Under the pieces are notes generated by a model. That model ran no database searches, was not told the origin of the DNA, and saw only the letters and a list, made by a program, of their open reading frames with translations. From Arsenicicoccus bolidensis DSM 15745 (GTDB lineage Bacteria > Actinomycetota > Actinomycetes > Actinomycetales > Dermatophilaceae), in the NCBI RefSeq assembly GCF_000426385.1, contig NZ_AUFG01000013.1, positions 32,165 to 96,164 of the forward strand: a stretch of DNA of 64,000 bases. Direction: 5' to 3'. This document shows, piece by piece, positions 14,729 to 23,850 of this stretch (its first letter is position 1; each line of letters opens with the position of its first letter). The position numbers and the translations under genes were made by a program.

Positions 14729-16135
14729 GTGACGCAGACCAGCCATGACGAGTCGTCGGTGGACCAGCGGGGCGAGGGCGCTCCGGACGTCCCGCACGCC
14801 GAGGCCGTCGGGGACGCCGGCGCCGGACAGGGCGCGGTGGCCGAGGGGTGCCGCACCTACGTGATCGACACCTCCGTGCTCCTGTCCGACCCCCGGGCGA
14901 TGCTGCGGTTCGCCGAGCACGAGGTGGTGCTCCCGGTCGTGGTCGTGACCGAGCTCGAGGCCAAGCGGCACCACCCGGAGCTCGGCTACTTCGCCCGCCA
15001 GGCGCTGCGGCTGCTCGACGACCTGCGGGTCAAGGAGGGCCGCCTGGACCACGCGGTGGCGGTCGGTGACGACGGCGGCACCCTGCGCGTCGAGCTCAAC
15101 CACACCGACCCGCGCGTCCTGCCCGACGGGTTCCGTCTGGGCGACAACGACACCCGGATCCTGGCGGTGGCCAAGCACCTGTCGGACTCCGGTCGGCACG
15201 TGACGATCGTCAGCAAGGACCTGCCGATGCGGGTCAAGGCGTCCGCGGTCGGCCTGGACGCCGAGGAGTACCGCCACGAGTGGAAGGTCGACTCGGGCTG
15301 GACCGGCATCGTCGAGCTGGAGGTCGCGCCGGAGCAGCTGGACGCGCTCTACGAGAACGGCCGCGCCGAGATGCCCGAGGCCAAGGACCTGCCCGTGCAC
15401 ACCGGCCTGATGCTGTCCTCGGCCCGGGGCAGCGGTCTCGGCCGGGTCGGCGCCGACGGCGCGGTGCGCCAGGTGCGCGGCGACCGGGACGCGTTCGGGC
15501 TGCACGGCCGCTCCGCGGAGCAGCGGATCGCCCTGGACCTGCTGATGGACCCGGACGTCGGCATCATCTCGCTCGGCGGTCGCGCGGGCACCGGCAAGAG
15601 CGCGCTGGCGCTGTGCGCCGGGCTCGAGGCCGTCATGGAGCGCCGTCAGCACCGCAAGGTCATCGTCTTCCGCCCGCTCTACGCCGTCGGTGGCCAGGAG
15701 CTCGGCTACCTCCCCGGCACCGAGAACGAGAAGATGGGGCCCTGGGCGCAGGCGGTCTTCGACACCCTGGGGGCCGTCGTCTCCACCGAGGTCGTCGAGG
15801 AGGTCATCGACCGTGGCCTGCTCGAGGTGCTGCCGCTCACGCACATCCGCGGACGGTCGCTTCACGACGCGTTCGTCATCGTCGACGAGGCCCAGTCGCT
15901 CGAGCGCAACGTGCTGCTCACGGTCCTGTCCCGCATCGGCCAGAACTCCCGCGTCGTCCTCACCCACGACGTGGCGCAGCGCGACAACCTGCGGGTCGGT
16001 CGGCACGACGGCGTCGCGGCGGTCATCGAGACCCTCAAGGGGCACCCCCTCTTTGCCCACGTCACGCTCACCCGCAGCGAGCGCAGCCCGATCGCGGCCC
16101 TCGTCACCGACCTGCTGGAGGGCCTCGAGATCTGA
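14729..16135 (+). CDS. PIN-PhoH family ATPase (PhoH2 type)
   Basis: PhoH2-type fusion of a PIN ribonuclease domain with a PhoH ATPase (468 aa from the GTG; a TTG at 14612 with GGGAAGG would add 39). The PIN domain starts at about residue 43 ([12 protein letters not shown]) and retains acidic residues. The PhoH part has Walker [10 protein letters not shown] near residue 284 and Walker [10 protein letters not shown]. Mycobacterial PhoH2 (Rv1095) is an RNA helicase/nuclease of the toxin-antitoxin type. The N-terminal 40 residues before the PIN domain are low complexity. A PHO-box-like repeat and TAGCGT box lie upstream. The start codon is the least certain part of this entry. Confidence 0.87.
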   Translation: MTQTSHDESSVDQRGEGAPDVPHAEAVGDAGAGQGAVAEGCRTYVIDTSVLLSDPRAMLRFAEHEVVLPVVVVTELEAKRHHPELGYFARQALRLLDDLRVKEGRLDHAVAVGDDGGTLRVELNHTDPRVLPDGFRLGDNDTRILAVAKHLSDSGRHVTIVSKDLPMRVKASAVGLDAEEYRHEWKVDSGWTGIVELEVAPEQLDALYENGRAEMPEAKDLPVHTGLMLSSARGSGLGRVGADGAVRQVRGDRDAFGLHGRSAEQRIALDLLMDPDVGIISLGGRAGTGKSALALCAGLEAVMERRQHRKVIVFRPLYAVGGQELGYLPGTENEKMGPWAQAVFDTLGAVVSTEVVEEVIDRGLLEVLPLTHIRGRSLHDAFVIVDEAQSLERNVLLTVLSRIGQNSRVVLTHDVAQRDNLRVGRHDGVAAVIETLKGHPLFAHVTLTRSERSPIAALVTDLLEGLEI

Positions 16136-16140
16136 CAACC

Positions 16141-16195
16141 GTGCGGGGACGGGGCGCCACGGGGCAGGGGTGTTCCGCTCAAGGGAACCCCGCAC
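16141..16195 (+). terminator. Hairpin downstream of the PhoH-like gene
   Basis: GTGCGGGG at 16141-16148 pairs with CCCCGCAC at 16188-16195. Inside it, GTTCC (16172-16176) and GGAAC (16184-16188) flank a 7-base loop, so alternative stems compete. The element lies between the phoH-like stop and the feo promoter. There is no T-tract; it is a likely intrinsic terminator or an RNA-protecting hairpin. Confidence 0.5.
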
Positions 16196-16214
16196 TGAGG
16201 CGTGCCTAACCTCG
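16196..16214 (+). promoter_or_regulatory. Candidate DtxR/IdeR iron box
   Basis: TGAGGCGTGCCTAACCTCG matches the actinobacterial iron-box consensus TTAGGTTAGGCTAACCTAA at about 12 of 19 positions, with one half (GCCTAACCT) perfect. It lies 4 bases upstream of the TAGCGT -10 of feoA, so a bound repressor would block polymerase. Consistent with iron repression of the feo operon. Confidence 0.5.
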
Positions 16215-16218
16215 GGCG

Positions 16219-16224
16219 TAGCGT
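16219..16224 (+). promoter_or_regulatory. -10 box of feoA (leaderless)
   Basis: TAGCGT, 7 bases before the feoA ATG at 16232, directly after the candidate iron box. Confidence 0.5.
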
Positions 16225-16231
16225 GGCCCGC

Positions 16232-16483
16232 ATGAGGCCCACCGACACCCTGCAGTCCGTCCCCACGAGACGACCGGTGCGGCTGACCCTGGTCGACCTG
16301 CCGCTCGTGGCGCGACGACGCCTCGCGGAGCTGGGCCTGCGCGCCGGCGCCACCGTCGAGGTCGTCCACCGCACGGCGGGCGGCGGTCGCGTCGTGGCGG
16401 TGGCCGGCTCGCGGATCGCGCTCGACCGGGCCACGGCGCACGGCATACAGGTCCTCGTGGTCGAGGAGGCTCCGGTCGTATGA
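16232..16483 (+). CDS. feoA: FeoA ferrous iron transport protein
   Basis: 83-residue SH3-fold protein. FeoA binds FeoB in the cytoplasm and is needed for ferrous iron uptake. The RRLAELGLRAGATVEVVHRTAGGG segment is the family hallmark. The start ATG at 16232 lies just after a TAGCGT box; the ORF is open for 10 more codons upstream but no other start is better. The feoB ATG overlaps its final codons by 4 bases, giving feoA-feoB translational coupling. Its operon is completed by a FeoC-like gene. A candidate iron box precedes it, so it should be induced when iron is scarce. Confidence 0.93.
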   Translation: MRPTDTLQSVPTRRPVRLTLVDLPLVARRRLAELGLRAGATVEVVHRTAGGGRVVAVAGSRIALDRATAHGIQVLVVEEAPVV

Positions 16484-18576
16484 CGCAGGCCCCGCCCCTC
16501 CCGGCCGCGCCCGGTGCCGGCGCGGCCGCCGCCGGCTCCACCACGGTCGCCCACATCACCGCGAGCAGCGTCCCGAGCTGCCACAGCGACGCAGGGGGCC
16601 CGGCCGCGGCCCCGGGCACGCCCGTCGTCGCGCTCGCGGGCTCGCCCAACGTCGGCAAGTCGACGTTGTTCAACGCGCTCACCGGCGCCCGTCGCCAGAT
16701 GGGCAACTGGCCCGGGACGTCCGTCGAGGTCGGGCGCGGCGCCTGGCGGATGGGGCACGCCGCCGCGGGGGGCGGCACCGGGGGCGGGGACGAGCCCGCC
16801 GGCCCGGTCGCCGAGGTCGACCTCGTCGACCTGCCCGGCGCCTACAGCCTCGACCCCGCCTCGCCGGACGAGGAGCTCACCCGGGCGTTGCTGATCGACA
16901 AGCCTCCCGCCGAGCGCCCCGACGTGGTGGTCGTCGCGGCCGACGCGGCGCACCTGGCGCGCAGCCTCTATCTCGTGGCCCAGGTGCGCGAGCACGCCCT
17001 GAGGGTCGTGGTGGCCCTCACCATGGGCGACGTCGCCGAGCGCCGCGGGATCCACGTCGACGCCGACCGCCTTGCGGCGGCCCTGGGCGTGCCGGTCGTG
17101 GAGGTCGACCCGCGTCGGCGCACGGGGCTGGACCCTCTCGCGGAGGTCGTCGTCCAGACCCTGGCCCGGCCCGTGCCGGCGACCCGTCCTGGCGCCGCTT
17201 CCGGCATACGGCCTCGGCACCCCGACGACTCCGACGACTCCGAGCTGATGCTCGCCGACGACCGGTTCGCGTGGGTCGAGGCCGCCGTGGAGGCTGCGGC
17301 CAGCCACAGCGGCGAGGTGAGGGTCGGGTGGACCGACCGCGTCGACGGGATCGTGACGCACCGCGTCTGGGGACCGCTGGTCTTCCTGGCCGCCATGTGG
17401 GTCGTCTTCCAGCTCACGACGACCGTCGCCGCACCGATGCAGGACTGGCTCGACGGCCTGTTCACCGGCCCGATCAGCGACGGCGCCGGCTGGCTGCTCG
17501 AACGGATCGGTCTGGGGGACAGCCCGGTTCGCGGCTTCGTCGTCGACGGTCTCATCGCCGGCGTCGGGATGCTCCTGACCTTCGTGCCGCTCATGGCGCT
17601 GATGTTCGCGCTGCTGTCGCTGCTCGAGGACTCGGGCTACATGGCGCGGGCCGCCGTCGTCACGGACCGGTTGATGCGGGCGATCGGCCTGCCGGGGCGG
17701 GCCTTCCTGCCGCTCGTGGTGGGGTTCGGGTGCAACGTGCCCGCCATCGCCGCCACCCGCACGCTGCCCAACGCGCACCACCGCACCATGACCGCGCTGC
17801 TCGTGCCGCTCACCTCGTGCACCGCGCGGCTCACCGTCTACGTCCTGCTGGCCACGACCTTCTTCCCGCAGCAGGCAGGCACCGTCGTCTTCGCGATGTA
17901 CCTCCTGTCGATCGTCCTCGTCGTCCTGCTCGGCCTCGCGCTGCGCTCGACCGTGTGGCGGCGCGTGGGGGACGAGCCGCTGATCCTCGACCTCCCGCCC
18001 TACCAGCTGCCGCAGCTGCGGCTCATGACCTCGCAGACCTGGGTGCGGCTGCGCGGCTTCCTGCAGACCGCCGGCGGCATCATCGTCGCCACCGTGGTCG
18101 CGATCTGGCTGCTGCAGGCCACCCCCATGCCCGGCAAGGGGTCGTTCGGCGAGGTCCAGGCGTCGGACTCCGTCTACGCCGCCGGCGCCTCCACGATCGC
18201 CCCCGCCTTCGCGCCCGCGGGCTACGGGGAGTGGCGGACGTCGTCGGCGCTGGTCGTCGGCTTCGTCGCCAAGGAGGCCGTGATCTCCTCGTGGGCCCAG
18301 ACCTATGCCGTGTCCGAGCCGGAGAGCGAGCGCGAGCCGGGTCGGCTGGGCGACGTCATCCGGGAGGACTTCGAACGCTCGTCCGGCGGCCACGGCACCG
18401 CGGCGGCGCTGGCGTTCATGGTGTTCCTGCTGGCCTACACCCCCTGCGTCGCGACGCTCGCCGCGCAGAAGCGTGAGATCGGCTGGCGCTGGACGGTGTT
18501 CGGGATCGCGGTGCAGATGACGATGGCCTGGACGCTGTCGGTGCTCGTGTTCCAGGTCGGGCGGCTGGTCGTATGA
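16480..18576 (+). CDS. feoB: FeoB ferrous iron transporter
   Basis: 698-residue FeoB: an N-terminal GTPase domain, then a polytopic membrane domain with Gate motifs (SCTARLTVYVLL and the final segments). The first 45 residues are an Ala-rich extension. G1 is GSPNVGKST (about 53-61) and G3 is DLPG (117-120). Between them (86-111) there is a Gly-rich insertion. The G4 motif reads TMGD at about 181-184 where the family has NxxD, so guanine specificity may be reduced. At least eight hydrophobic spans follow residue 300. Starts 4 bases inside feoA. It imports Fe2+ across the cytoplasmic membrane. Confidence 0.95.
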   Translation: MTQAPPLPAAPGAGAAAAGSTTVAHITASSVPSCHSDAGGPAAAPGTPVVALAGSPNVGKSTLFNALTGARRQMGNWPGTSVEVGRGAWRMGHAAAGGGTGGGDEPAGPVAEVDLVDLPGAYSLDPASPDEELTRALLIDKPPAERPDVVVVAADAAHLARSLYLVAQVREHALRVVVALTMGDVAERRGIHVDADRLAAALGVPVVEVDPRRRTGLDPLAEVVVQTLARPVPATRPGAASGIRPRHPDDSDDSELMLADDRFAWVEAAVEAAASHSGEVRVGWTDRVDGIVTHRVWGPLVFLAAMWVVFQLTTTVAAPMQDWLDGLFTGPISDGAGWLLERIGLGDSPVRGFVVDGLIAGVGMLLTFVPLMALMFALLSLLEDSGYMARAAVVTDRLMRAIGLPGRAFLPLVVGFGCNVPAIAATRTLPNAHHRTMTALLVPLTSCTARLTVYVLLATTFFPQQAGTVVFAMYLLSIVLVVLLGLALRSTVWRRVGDEPLILDLPPYQLPQLRLMTSQTWVRLRGFLQTAGGIIVATVVAIWLLQATPMPGKGSFGEVQASDSVYAAGASTIAPAFAPAGYGEWRTSSALVVGFVAKEAVISSWAQTYAVSEPESEREPGRLGDVIREDFERSSGGHGTAAALAFMVFLLAYTPCVATLAAQKREIGWRWTVFGIAVQMTMAWTLSVLVFQVGRLVV

Positions 18577-18911
18577 CGGTCCCGGGCTCCACCTCGCCCG
18601 CCGCAAGCCCGACCGTCGCGTCGGGCGGGCCGTTGCGGCAGGTGCTGGCGGCGTTTGCGTCGGGGGCGGGATCCTTGGACGCGATCTCGCGCGCGACGGG
18701 CCTGTCGCGCCCGTCCGTCGACGCCGCCGTCGACCACCTCGTGCGGATGGGCCGCATCGAGGCGCGCGAGCTCGCGGCGGGCTGCCCCGACGGCGGCTGC
18801 GGGTCGTGCGCCTCCGGCTCGGACGACGGCGACGCCGGCTGCGGCGCGGACGGTCCGTCGCGGCGCCGATCCGGCCCGGTCCTCGTCCAGCTGACCCTGC
18901 GCCGCCGATAG
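18573..18911 (+). CDS. FeoC-like winged-helix protein
   Basis: 112-residue protein beginning 4 bases inside feoB. Residues 20-65 form a small winged-helix (LRQVLAAFASGAGSLDAISRATGLSRPSVDAAVDHLVRMGRI). A Cys cluster follows at about C71, C76, C79 and C90, matching the FeoC pattern that can bind an Fe-S cluster. FeoC proteins are thought to regulate or stabilise FeoB. The C-terminus is Arg-rich and low complexity. It is assigned by position and the Cys motif; length and N-terminus differ from enterobacterial FeoC, so it is called FeoC-like. Confidence 0.75.
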   Translation: MTVPGSTSPAASPTVASGGPLRQVLAAFASGAGSLDAISRATGLSRPSVDAAVDHLVRMGRIEARELAAGCPDGGCGSCASGSDDGDAGCGADGPSRRRSGPVLVQLTLRRR

Positions 18912-18954
18912 CCGGTCACTGGCGCGGCTCCTGGGGCCGGCAGCAGGCGAGGTG

Positions 18955-19935
18955 TCAGAGCTTGCGCAGGAGCACGCGGCGCACCGAGTGGTCCTCGCCC
19001 TTGGTGAGCACGAGGCTCGCGCGCCCACGTGTGGTCACGACGTTGTCCTCGAGGTTGGGGCCGTTGATCTCCTCCCAGATCCGCAGTGCCGTGGCCCGCG
19101 CCTCGGCGTCCGACAGGTCGGCATACCGCCGGAAGTAGGACGCCGGGTCGGCGAAGGCCGTCTGCCGCAGCTTGAGGAAGCGGTCGACGTACCACTTCTT
19201 GATGTGGTCCATCCGTGCGTCGACGTAGACGGAGAAGTCGAAGAAGTCCGAGACGGCGAGGCCGAGGCGCCCGTCGCGGCGGGGCTGGGGGGCCTGCAGG
19301 ACGTTGAGCCCTTCGACGATGAGCACGTCGGGCTGCTCCACGACGACCTGCTCGCCCGGGACGATGTCGTAGACGAGGTGGGAGTAGACGGGGGCCTGCA
19401 CGGACGGCGCCCCGGCCTTGACGGCGGCCACGAACTTCAACAGCGCCCGCCGGTCGTAGGACTCCGGGAATCCCTTGCGGTGCATGAGGCCTCGCTCGGC
19501 GAGCACCGAGTTGGGATAGAGGAAGCCGTCGGTGGTGATCAGCTCGACCTTGGGGGTGGACGGCCACCGGCGCAGCAGGTCGCGCAGCAGGCGGGCGGTC
19601 GTGGACTTGCCGACCGCGACCGACCCGGCGACGCCGATCACGAACGGCGTCGGCGGGGGCGTCGACTCCATCAGGAAGCTGCTGGTGACGCGGTGCAGCT
19701 GGGAGGTGGCGTCGACGTAGAAGGAGAGCAGGCGTGACAGCGGGAGGTAGACCTCCTCGACCTCCTGCAGGTCCAGCGGCACGCCGGTGCCCTGGATGCG
19801 GGCGAGGTCGGCGGCGTCGAGCGAGAGGGGGTGCCGATCCCGCAGCCGGGCCCACGCGGCCCGGTCCATCTCGACGTACGGGGTCGAGACCGGCGCGACG
19901 GCAGCGTTGGACGACACCCCGACATTGTGGCCCAT
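18955..19935 (-). CDS. coaA: Type I pantothenate kinase CoaA
   Basis: 326-residue kinase that phosphorylates pantothenate, the first committed step of coenzyme A synthesis, in the cytoplasm. The P-loop is [12 protein letters not shown] (about residue 110), followed by the [14 protein letters not shown] substrate segment, the [17 protein letters not shown] block and the C-terminal [15 protein letters not shown] region of type I enzymes. An ATG at 19935 (MGHN) is chosen over an in-frame longer opening because it starts right before the conserved fold. Divergent from glmS with 82 bases between starts. No other CoA-pathway gene adjoins it. Confidence 0.95.
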   Translation of the reverse strand: MGHNVGVSSNAAVAPVSTPYVEMDRAAWARLRDRHPLSLDAADLARIQGTGVPLDLQEVEEVYLPLSRLLSFYVDATSQLHRVTSSFLMESTPPPTPFVIGVAGSVAVGKSTTARLLRDLLRRWPSTPKVELITTDGFLYPNSVLAERGLMHRKGFPESYDRRALLKFVAAVKAGAPSVQAPVYSHLVYDIVPGEQVVVEQPDVLIVEGLNVLQAPQPRRDGRLGLAVSDFFDFSVYVDARMDHIKKWYVDRFLKLRQTAFADPASYFRRYADLSDAEARATALRIWEEINGPNLEDNVVTTRGRASLVLTKGEDHSVRRVLLRKL

Positions 19936-20004
19936 GAGCAGGTATGACGCCCCGCCGCCTCGCGCACGTGGGGGTTTCTCGCGTGGTGAGGGCCTCGAGC
20001 CGGT

Positions 20005-20010
20005 TATCGT
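20005..20010 (+). promoter_or_regulatory. -10 box of glmS (leaderless)
   Basis: TATCGT, 7 bases before the ATG at 20018. No glmS ribozyme-like structure is evident in the short gap; the mRNA probably starts at the start codon. Confidence 0.5.
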
Positions 20011-20017
20011 GTGCCGC

Positions 20018-21871
20018 ATGTGTGGAATCGTGGGATACGTCGGCCCCCAGGTGGATGGCAAGGCTCAGCAGGTCGTCCTCGAGGGGCTGGCCCGGCTCGA
20101 GTACCGCGGCTACGACTCGGCGGGCATCGCGCTGGTCGGGCCCGACGGGGTCTCGTCGGCCAAGAAGGCCGGCAAGCTCGTCAACCTCACCACCGAGCTG
20201 GAGGCGCACCCCCTCGGGGCCGCCAGCACCGGCATCGGTCACACCCGGTGGGCGACGCACGGCGGACCCACCGACCAGAACGCCCACCCGCACCGCGGTG
20301 GCGAGGACCGCAAGATCGCGGTGGTCCACAACGGCATCATCGAGAACTTCCACGTGCTCAAGACCCAGCTGCTCGCCGAGGGCGCGGAGTTCCTGTCCGA
20401 GACCGACACCGAGGTCGCGGCCCAGCTGCTGGCCAAGGCCTACGACGGTGACCTGACGGCGGCCATGATCGACGTGGTCAACCGCCTCGAGGGCGCGTTC
20501 ACGCTGCTCGCCGTGCACGCGGACCACCCCGGCACGGTCGTCGCGGCCCGCCGCAACAGCCCGCTGGTCATCGGCCTCGGCGAGGGCGAGAACTTCCTCG
20601 GCTCCGACGTCGCCGCGTTCATCGGCTACACCAAGTCGGCCATGGAGGTCGACCAGGACCAGCTGGTCGTCATCACGCCGGAGGACGTGCAGGTCATGGG
20701 CTTCGACGGCACGCCGGCCCAGGGCAAGAGGTTCGAGGTCACCTGGGACGCCGAGGCGGCCGAGAAGGGCGGGCACTCGTCCTTCATGGAGAAGGAGATC
20801 CTCGAGCAGCCCAAGGCCATCGCCGACACCCTGCTCGGGCGCACCGACGAGGACGGCAAGCTCGTGCTCGACGAGATGAACATCGACCCCGAGCGCCTCA
20901 GGGCCATCGACAAGATCATCATCGTGGCCTGCGGCACCGCGTTCTACTCCGGGCTGTCCGCCAAGTACGCCATCGAGCACTGGACCCGCATCCAGACCGA
21001 GGTCGAGCTGGCGCACGAGTTCCGCTACCGCGACCCGGTCGTGGACGATCGCACCCTCGTCGTCTCGATGTCCCAGTCGGGCGAGACGATGGACACCCTC
21101 ATGGCGGTCAAGCACGCCAAGGACCTCGGCGCCCTCACGGTCTCCATCTGCAACACCTACGGCGCGACCATCCCGCGCGAGTCCGACGCCGCGCTCTACA
21201 CCCACGCCGGCCCCGAGATCGCCGTCGCGTCCACCAAGGCCTTCACCGCCCAGATCGCGGCCTGCTACCTGCTCGGCCTCTACCTCGCGCAGCTCCGCGG
21301 CGGCACGTATGCCGAGGACGCGCAGGCCGTCATGCGTGAGCTCGCCGAGATCCCGCAGCACGTCGACACGGTGCTGGGCTCCATGGACCGCGTCCGCGAG
21401 ATCGCGCGCTTCATGTCCGACACCCGCTCGGTGCTCTTCCTGGGACGCCACGTCGGCTACCCGATCGCGCTCGAGGGCGCGCTCAAGCTCAAGGAGATCG
21501 CCTACATCCACGCCGAGGGCTTCGCGGCCGGCGAGCTCAAGCACGGCCCGATCGCCCTGATCGAGCCCGGCCAGCCGGTGTTCATCGTCATGCCCGCGCA
21601 GGACAGCCCCTACGACCTGCACGCCAAGGTCGTCTCCAACATCCAGGAGATCCGCGCCCGCGGTGCCCGCACCCTGGTCATCACGGAGGAGGGCGACGAG
21701 GCGGTCCGGCCGTTCGCCGACGAGGTCATCGAGGTGCCCCGCACCAGCGTCATGATGATGCCGCTGCTGTCGATCATCCCGCTGCAGGTCTTTGCCTGCG
21801 AGCTCGCCACCGCCAAGGGGCTGGACGTCGACCAGCCGCGCAACCTCGCCAAGTCCGTCACCGTCGAGTGA
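20018..21871 (+). CDS. glmS: Glutamine-fructose-6-phosphate aminotransferase GlmS
   Basis: 617-residue enzyme making glucosamine-6-phosphate from fructose-6-phosphate and glutamine, the entry to peptidoglycan amino-sugars. The second residue is the nucleophilic cysteine (MCGIVGYVG). The glutaminase domain runs to about 240, then two SIS domains carry the sugar-isomerase function with motifs [12 protein letters not shown] (near 350) and the C-terminal [13 protein letters not shown]. The frame is open upstream of the ATG, but processing to Cys1 fixes the real start. A TATCGT box lies 7 bases upstream. Leads into acpS. Confidence 0.97.
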   Translation: MCGIVGYVGPQVDGKAQQVVLEGLARLEYRGYDSAGIALVGPDGVSSAKKAGKLVNLTTELEAHPLGAASTGIGHTRWATHGGPTDQNAHPHRGGEDRKIAVVHNGIIENFHVLKTQLLAEGAEFLSETDTEVAAQLLAKAYDGDLTAAMIDVVNRLEGAFTLLAVHADHPGTVVAARRNSPLVIGLGEGENFLGSDVAAFIGYTKSAMEVDQDQLVVITPEDVQVMGFDGTPAQGKRFEVTWDAEAAEKGGHSSFMEKEILEQPKAIADTLLGRTDEDGKLVLDEMNIDPERLRAIDKIIIVACGTAFYSGLSAKYAIEHWTRIQTEVELAHEFRYRDPVVDDRTLVVSMSQSGETMDTLMAVKHAKDLGALTVSICNTYGATIPRESDAALYTHAGPEIAVASTKAFTAQIAACYLLGLYLAQLRGGTYAEDAQAVMRELAEIPQHVDTVLGSMDRVREIARFMSDTRSVLFLGRHVGYPIALEGALKLKEIAYIHAEGFAAGELKHGPIALIEPGQPVFIVMPAQDSPYDLHAKVVSNIQEIRARGARTLVITEEGDEAVRPFADEVIEVPRTSVMMMPLLSIIPLQVFACELATAKGLDVDQPRNLAKSVTVE

Positions 21872-21902
21872 CGGCGGGCGTCGGCATACGAGCAGGTCGT
21901 CC

Positions 21903-22253
21903 ATGATCCTGGGCGTGGGGATCGACGTCGTCGACGTCGAGCGCTTCGCGCGCACCCTCGAGCGGGCTCCCGGCCTGCTCGAGCGGTTGTTCACGCCCGA
22001 GGAGCGCGGACTGCGCACCGAGTCGACCGCCGCCCGCTTCGCCGCCAAGGAGGCACTGGCCAAGGCGCTCGGATCGCCCGGCTCGCTCAGCTGGCACGAC
22101 GCGACGGTCGTGCGGGGCGAGCACGGCCGACCCTACTGGCAGGTACGCGGCAGCGTGCAGGACCGGATGGACGACCTCGGCGTGACTAGGCTGCACCTGT
22201 CCCTGTCCCACGACGCGGGCGTGGCCTCGGCGTTCGTTATCGCCGAGAGGTGA
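21903..22253 (+). CDS. acpS: Holo-[acyl-carrier-protein] synthase
   Basis: 116-residue phosphopantetheinyl transferase that loads the 4'-phosphopantetheine arm from CoA onto acyl carrier protein. The Mg-binding residues are D in [10 protein letters not shown] (about residue 8) and E in [13 protein letters not shown] (about 50). The LHLSLSHD segment near the end is characteristic of the AcpS trimer. ATG start at 21903. It follows glmS after a 31-base gap that holds one exact CGGCATACG copy. It precedes the NAD(P)HX repair gene, which suggests a shared housekeeping transcript. Confidence 0.95.
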   Translation: MILGVGIDVVDVERFARTLERAPGLLERLFTPEERGLRTESTAARFAAKEALAKALGSPGSLSWHDATVVRGEHGRPYWQVRGSVQDRMDDLGVTRLHLSLSHDAGVASAFVIAER

Positions 22254-22296
22254 CACCCCGGCCGGTCCCGCTCCGGCGATCGCAAGGAGGCCCGAG

Positions 22297-23847
22297 ATGA
22301 TCCACGCCTGGTCGGTCGACGACGTCCGTGCCGCCGAGGAGCGTGCCATGGCGCAGCTCCCCGACGGCGAGCTGATGCAGCGGGCCGCCACCGGTCTGGC
22401 CCAGGTCGTCGCCGCGCGCCTCCCGGACGACACCAGCACGCAGCCGCTCGTGGTCGCGCTCGTCGGCGGCGGCAACAACGGCGGGGACGCCCTCTGGGCC
22501 CTCGCGCACCTCGCGGACCTGGTGGGGGAGCCGCTCGACCTGGTCGCCGTCCTCACCACCGAGACGCCGCACGAGGAGGGTCTGCGCGCAGCGCGCCGGG
22601 CCAAGGTCGAGATCCTCGACGCCACGGGCCAGGGGAGCAGGGGGCGGCGCAAGCCCGAGCCCAAGGGCCGGGCCAAGGCGGTCGAGGCCCTCGGGGTCGC
22701 CGATGTGGTCCTCGATGGCGTCCTCGGCATAGGCGGGCGGCCCGGGCTGCCCGACCTGGTCACCGAGCTCCTCGACGCCGTCGGCGACGACGCCCACGTC
22801 ATCGCGGTGGACGTGCCCTCCGGCACCGACCCCATGGGCGAGCTGATCGGCGGCACAGGGGTGTTCGCCGACGAGACGGTGACCTTCGGGTGCGCCAAGC
22901 CCGTCCACGTGCTCGGCACGGCCGGCCGTTGCGGCATGCTCACGGTGGTCGACATCGGCCTCGACCTCGACACGCTCCCCGCGGCGGAGCGGCTCGACCA
23001 CGACGACGTCGCCGCGCTGTGGCCCACGCCGGGTCCCGAGGACGACAAGTACTCCCGCGGGGTGGTCGGCGTCGTGGCCGGCGGCGAGGTCTACACCGGC
23101 GCACCGCTGCTCAGCGTCACGGCCGCGGTCTGCGCGGGGGCGGGGATGGTGCGCTACGTCGGTGCCCCCGGTCCCACGCAGCTCGTCCGCGCCGAGGTCC
23201 CCGAGGCCGTGCACGGGCCCGGCCGCGTGCAGGCCTGGGTCGTCGGGCCCGGTCTCGACGCGCACCCGCACTCCTGGGACCAGCTGGGCCTCGCGCAGGT
23301 GGAGGCCGCCCGCCGAGCCCTCGACAGCGAGCTGCCCTGCCTCGTCGACGCCGGCGGGCTGGACCTGCTCGACGGCCCCCGCACCCAGGCCGGCGCCCGC
23401 ACCCTGCTGACGCCCCACGCCGGCGAGCTGGCCCGCCTGCTCGCCCGTCTCGACCCCGACGCGTCCGAGCTCGACCGGGCCGGGGTCGTCGCCGAGCCGC
23501 TGCGCTGGGCCCGCCGCGCCGCCGAGCTGCTGCGAGCGACGGTGCTGCTCAAGGGATCCACCACGTATGTCGTCGCGCCCCCCGCCTCCGGCCTCGCCGT
23601 CCGGGCGCAGGCCGACGCCCCCGCGTGGGCGGGCACGGCGGGGTCGGGCGACGTCCTCGCGGGGCTCGCCGGCACCCTGCTCGCGTCCGGGCTGGACCCC
23701 GTCGACGCCGGGTCCCTCGCCGCGCTCGTGCACGGGGTCGCCGCCCACGACGCCAACCCAGGCGGCCCGGTCCGCGCGCTCGAGATCGCCCAGCAGGTGC
23801 CTGCCACCGTCGCGCGGCTCCTCGCCCGCGCCTCGGAGGTGGGGTGA
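22297..23847 (+). CDS. Bifunctional NAD(P)HX epimerase/dehydratase
   Basis: 516-residue fusion of NAD(P)HX epimerase (YjeF-N domain, residues 1-215, with VALVGGGNNGGDALWALAHLA) and ADP/ATP-dependent dehydratase (ribokinase-like C-terminal domain, with LLKGSTTYV and GTAGSGDVLAGLAG). Together they repair hydrated nicotinamide cofactors. The catalytic Asp/Gly set of the second half appears intact. Starts with an ATG at 22297 after AAGGAGGCC. It lies between acpS and alr, a conserved actinobacterial order. Commonly named nnrE-nnrD or nnr; the two functions are fused here. Confidence 0.93.
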   Translation: MIHAWSVDDVRAAEERAMAQLPDGELMQRAATGLAQVVAARLPDDTSTQPLVVALVGGGNNGGDALWALAHLADLVGEPLDLVAVLTTETPHEEGLRAARRAKVEILDATGQGSRGRRKPEPKGRAKAVEALGVADVVLDGVLGIGGRPGLPDLVTELLDAVGDDAHVIAVDVPSGTDPMGELIGGTGVFADETVTFGCAKPVHVLGTAGRCGMLTVVDIGLDLDTLPAAERLDHDDVAALWPTPGPEDDKYSRGVVGVVAGGEVYTGAPLLSVTAAVCAGAGMVRYVGAPGPTQLVRAEVPEAVHGPGRVQAWVVGPGLDAHPHSWDQLGLAQVEAARRALDSELPCLVDAGGLDLLDGPRTQAGARTLLTPHAGELARLLARLDPDASELDRAGVVAEPLRWARRAAELLRATVLLKGSTTYVVAPPASGLAVRAQADAPAWAGTAGSGDVLAGLAGTLLASGLDPVDAGSLAALVHGVAAHDANPGGPVRALEIAQQVPATVARLLARASEVG

Positions 23848-23850
23848 GCG

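Noticed and set aside
15862..18606. A 914-codon open frame antisense to feoB
   Set aside because: Composition (His, Arg, Gly, Asp-rich) is the usual antisense shadow of a high-GC gene; FeoB motifs on the plus strand are decisive.
18416..22063. A 1215-codon minus-strand frame over coaA and glmS
   Set aside because: No domain signature; glmS and coaA are certain in other frames.
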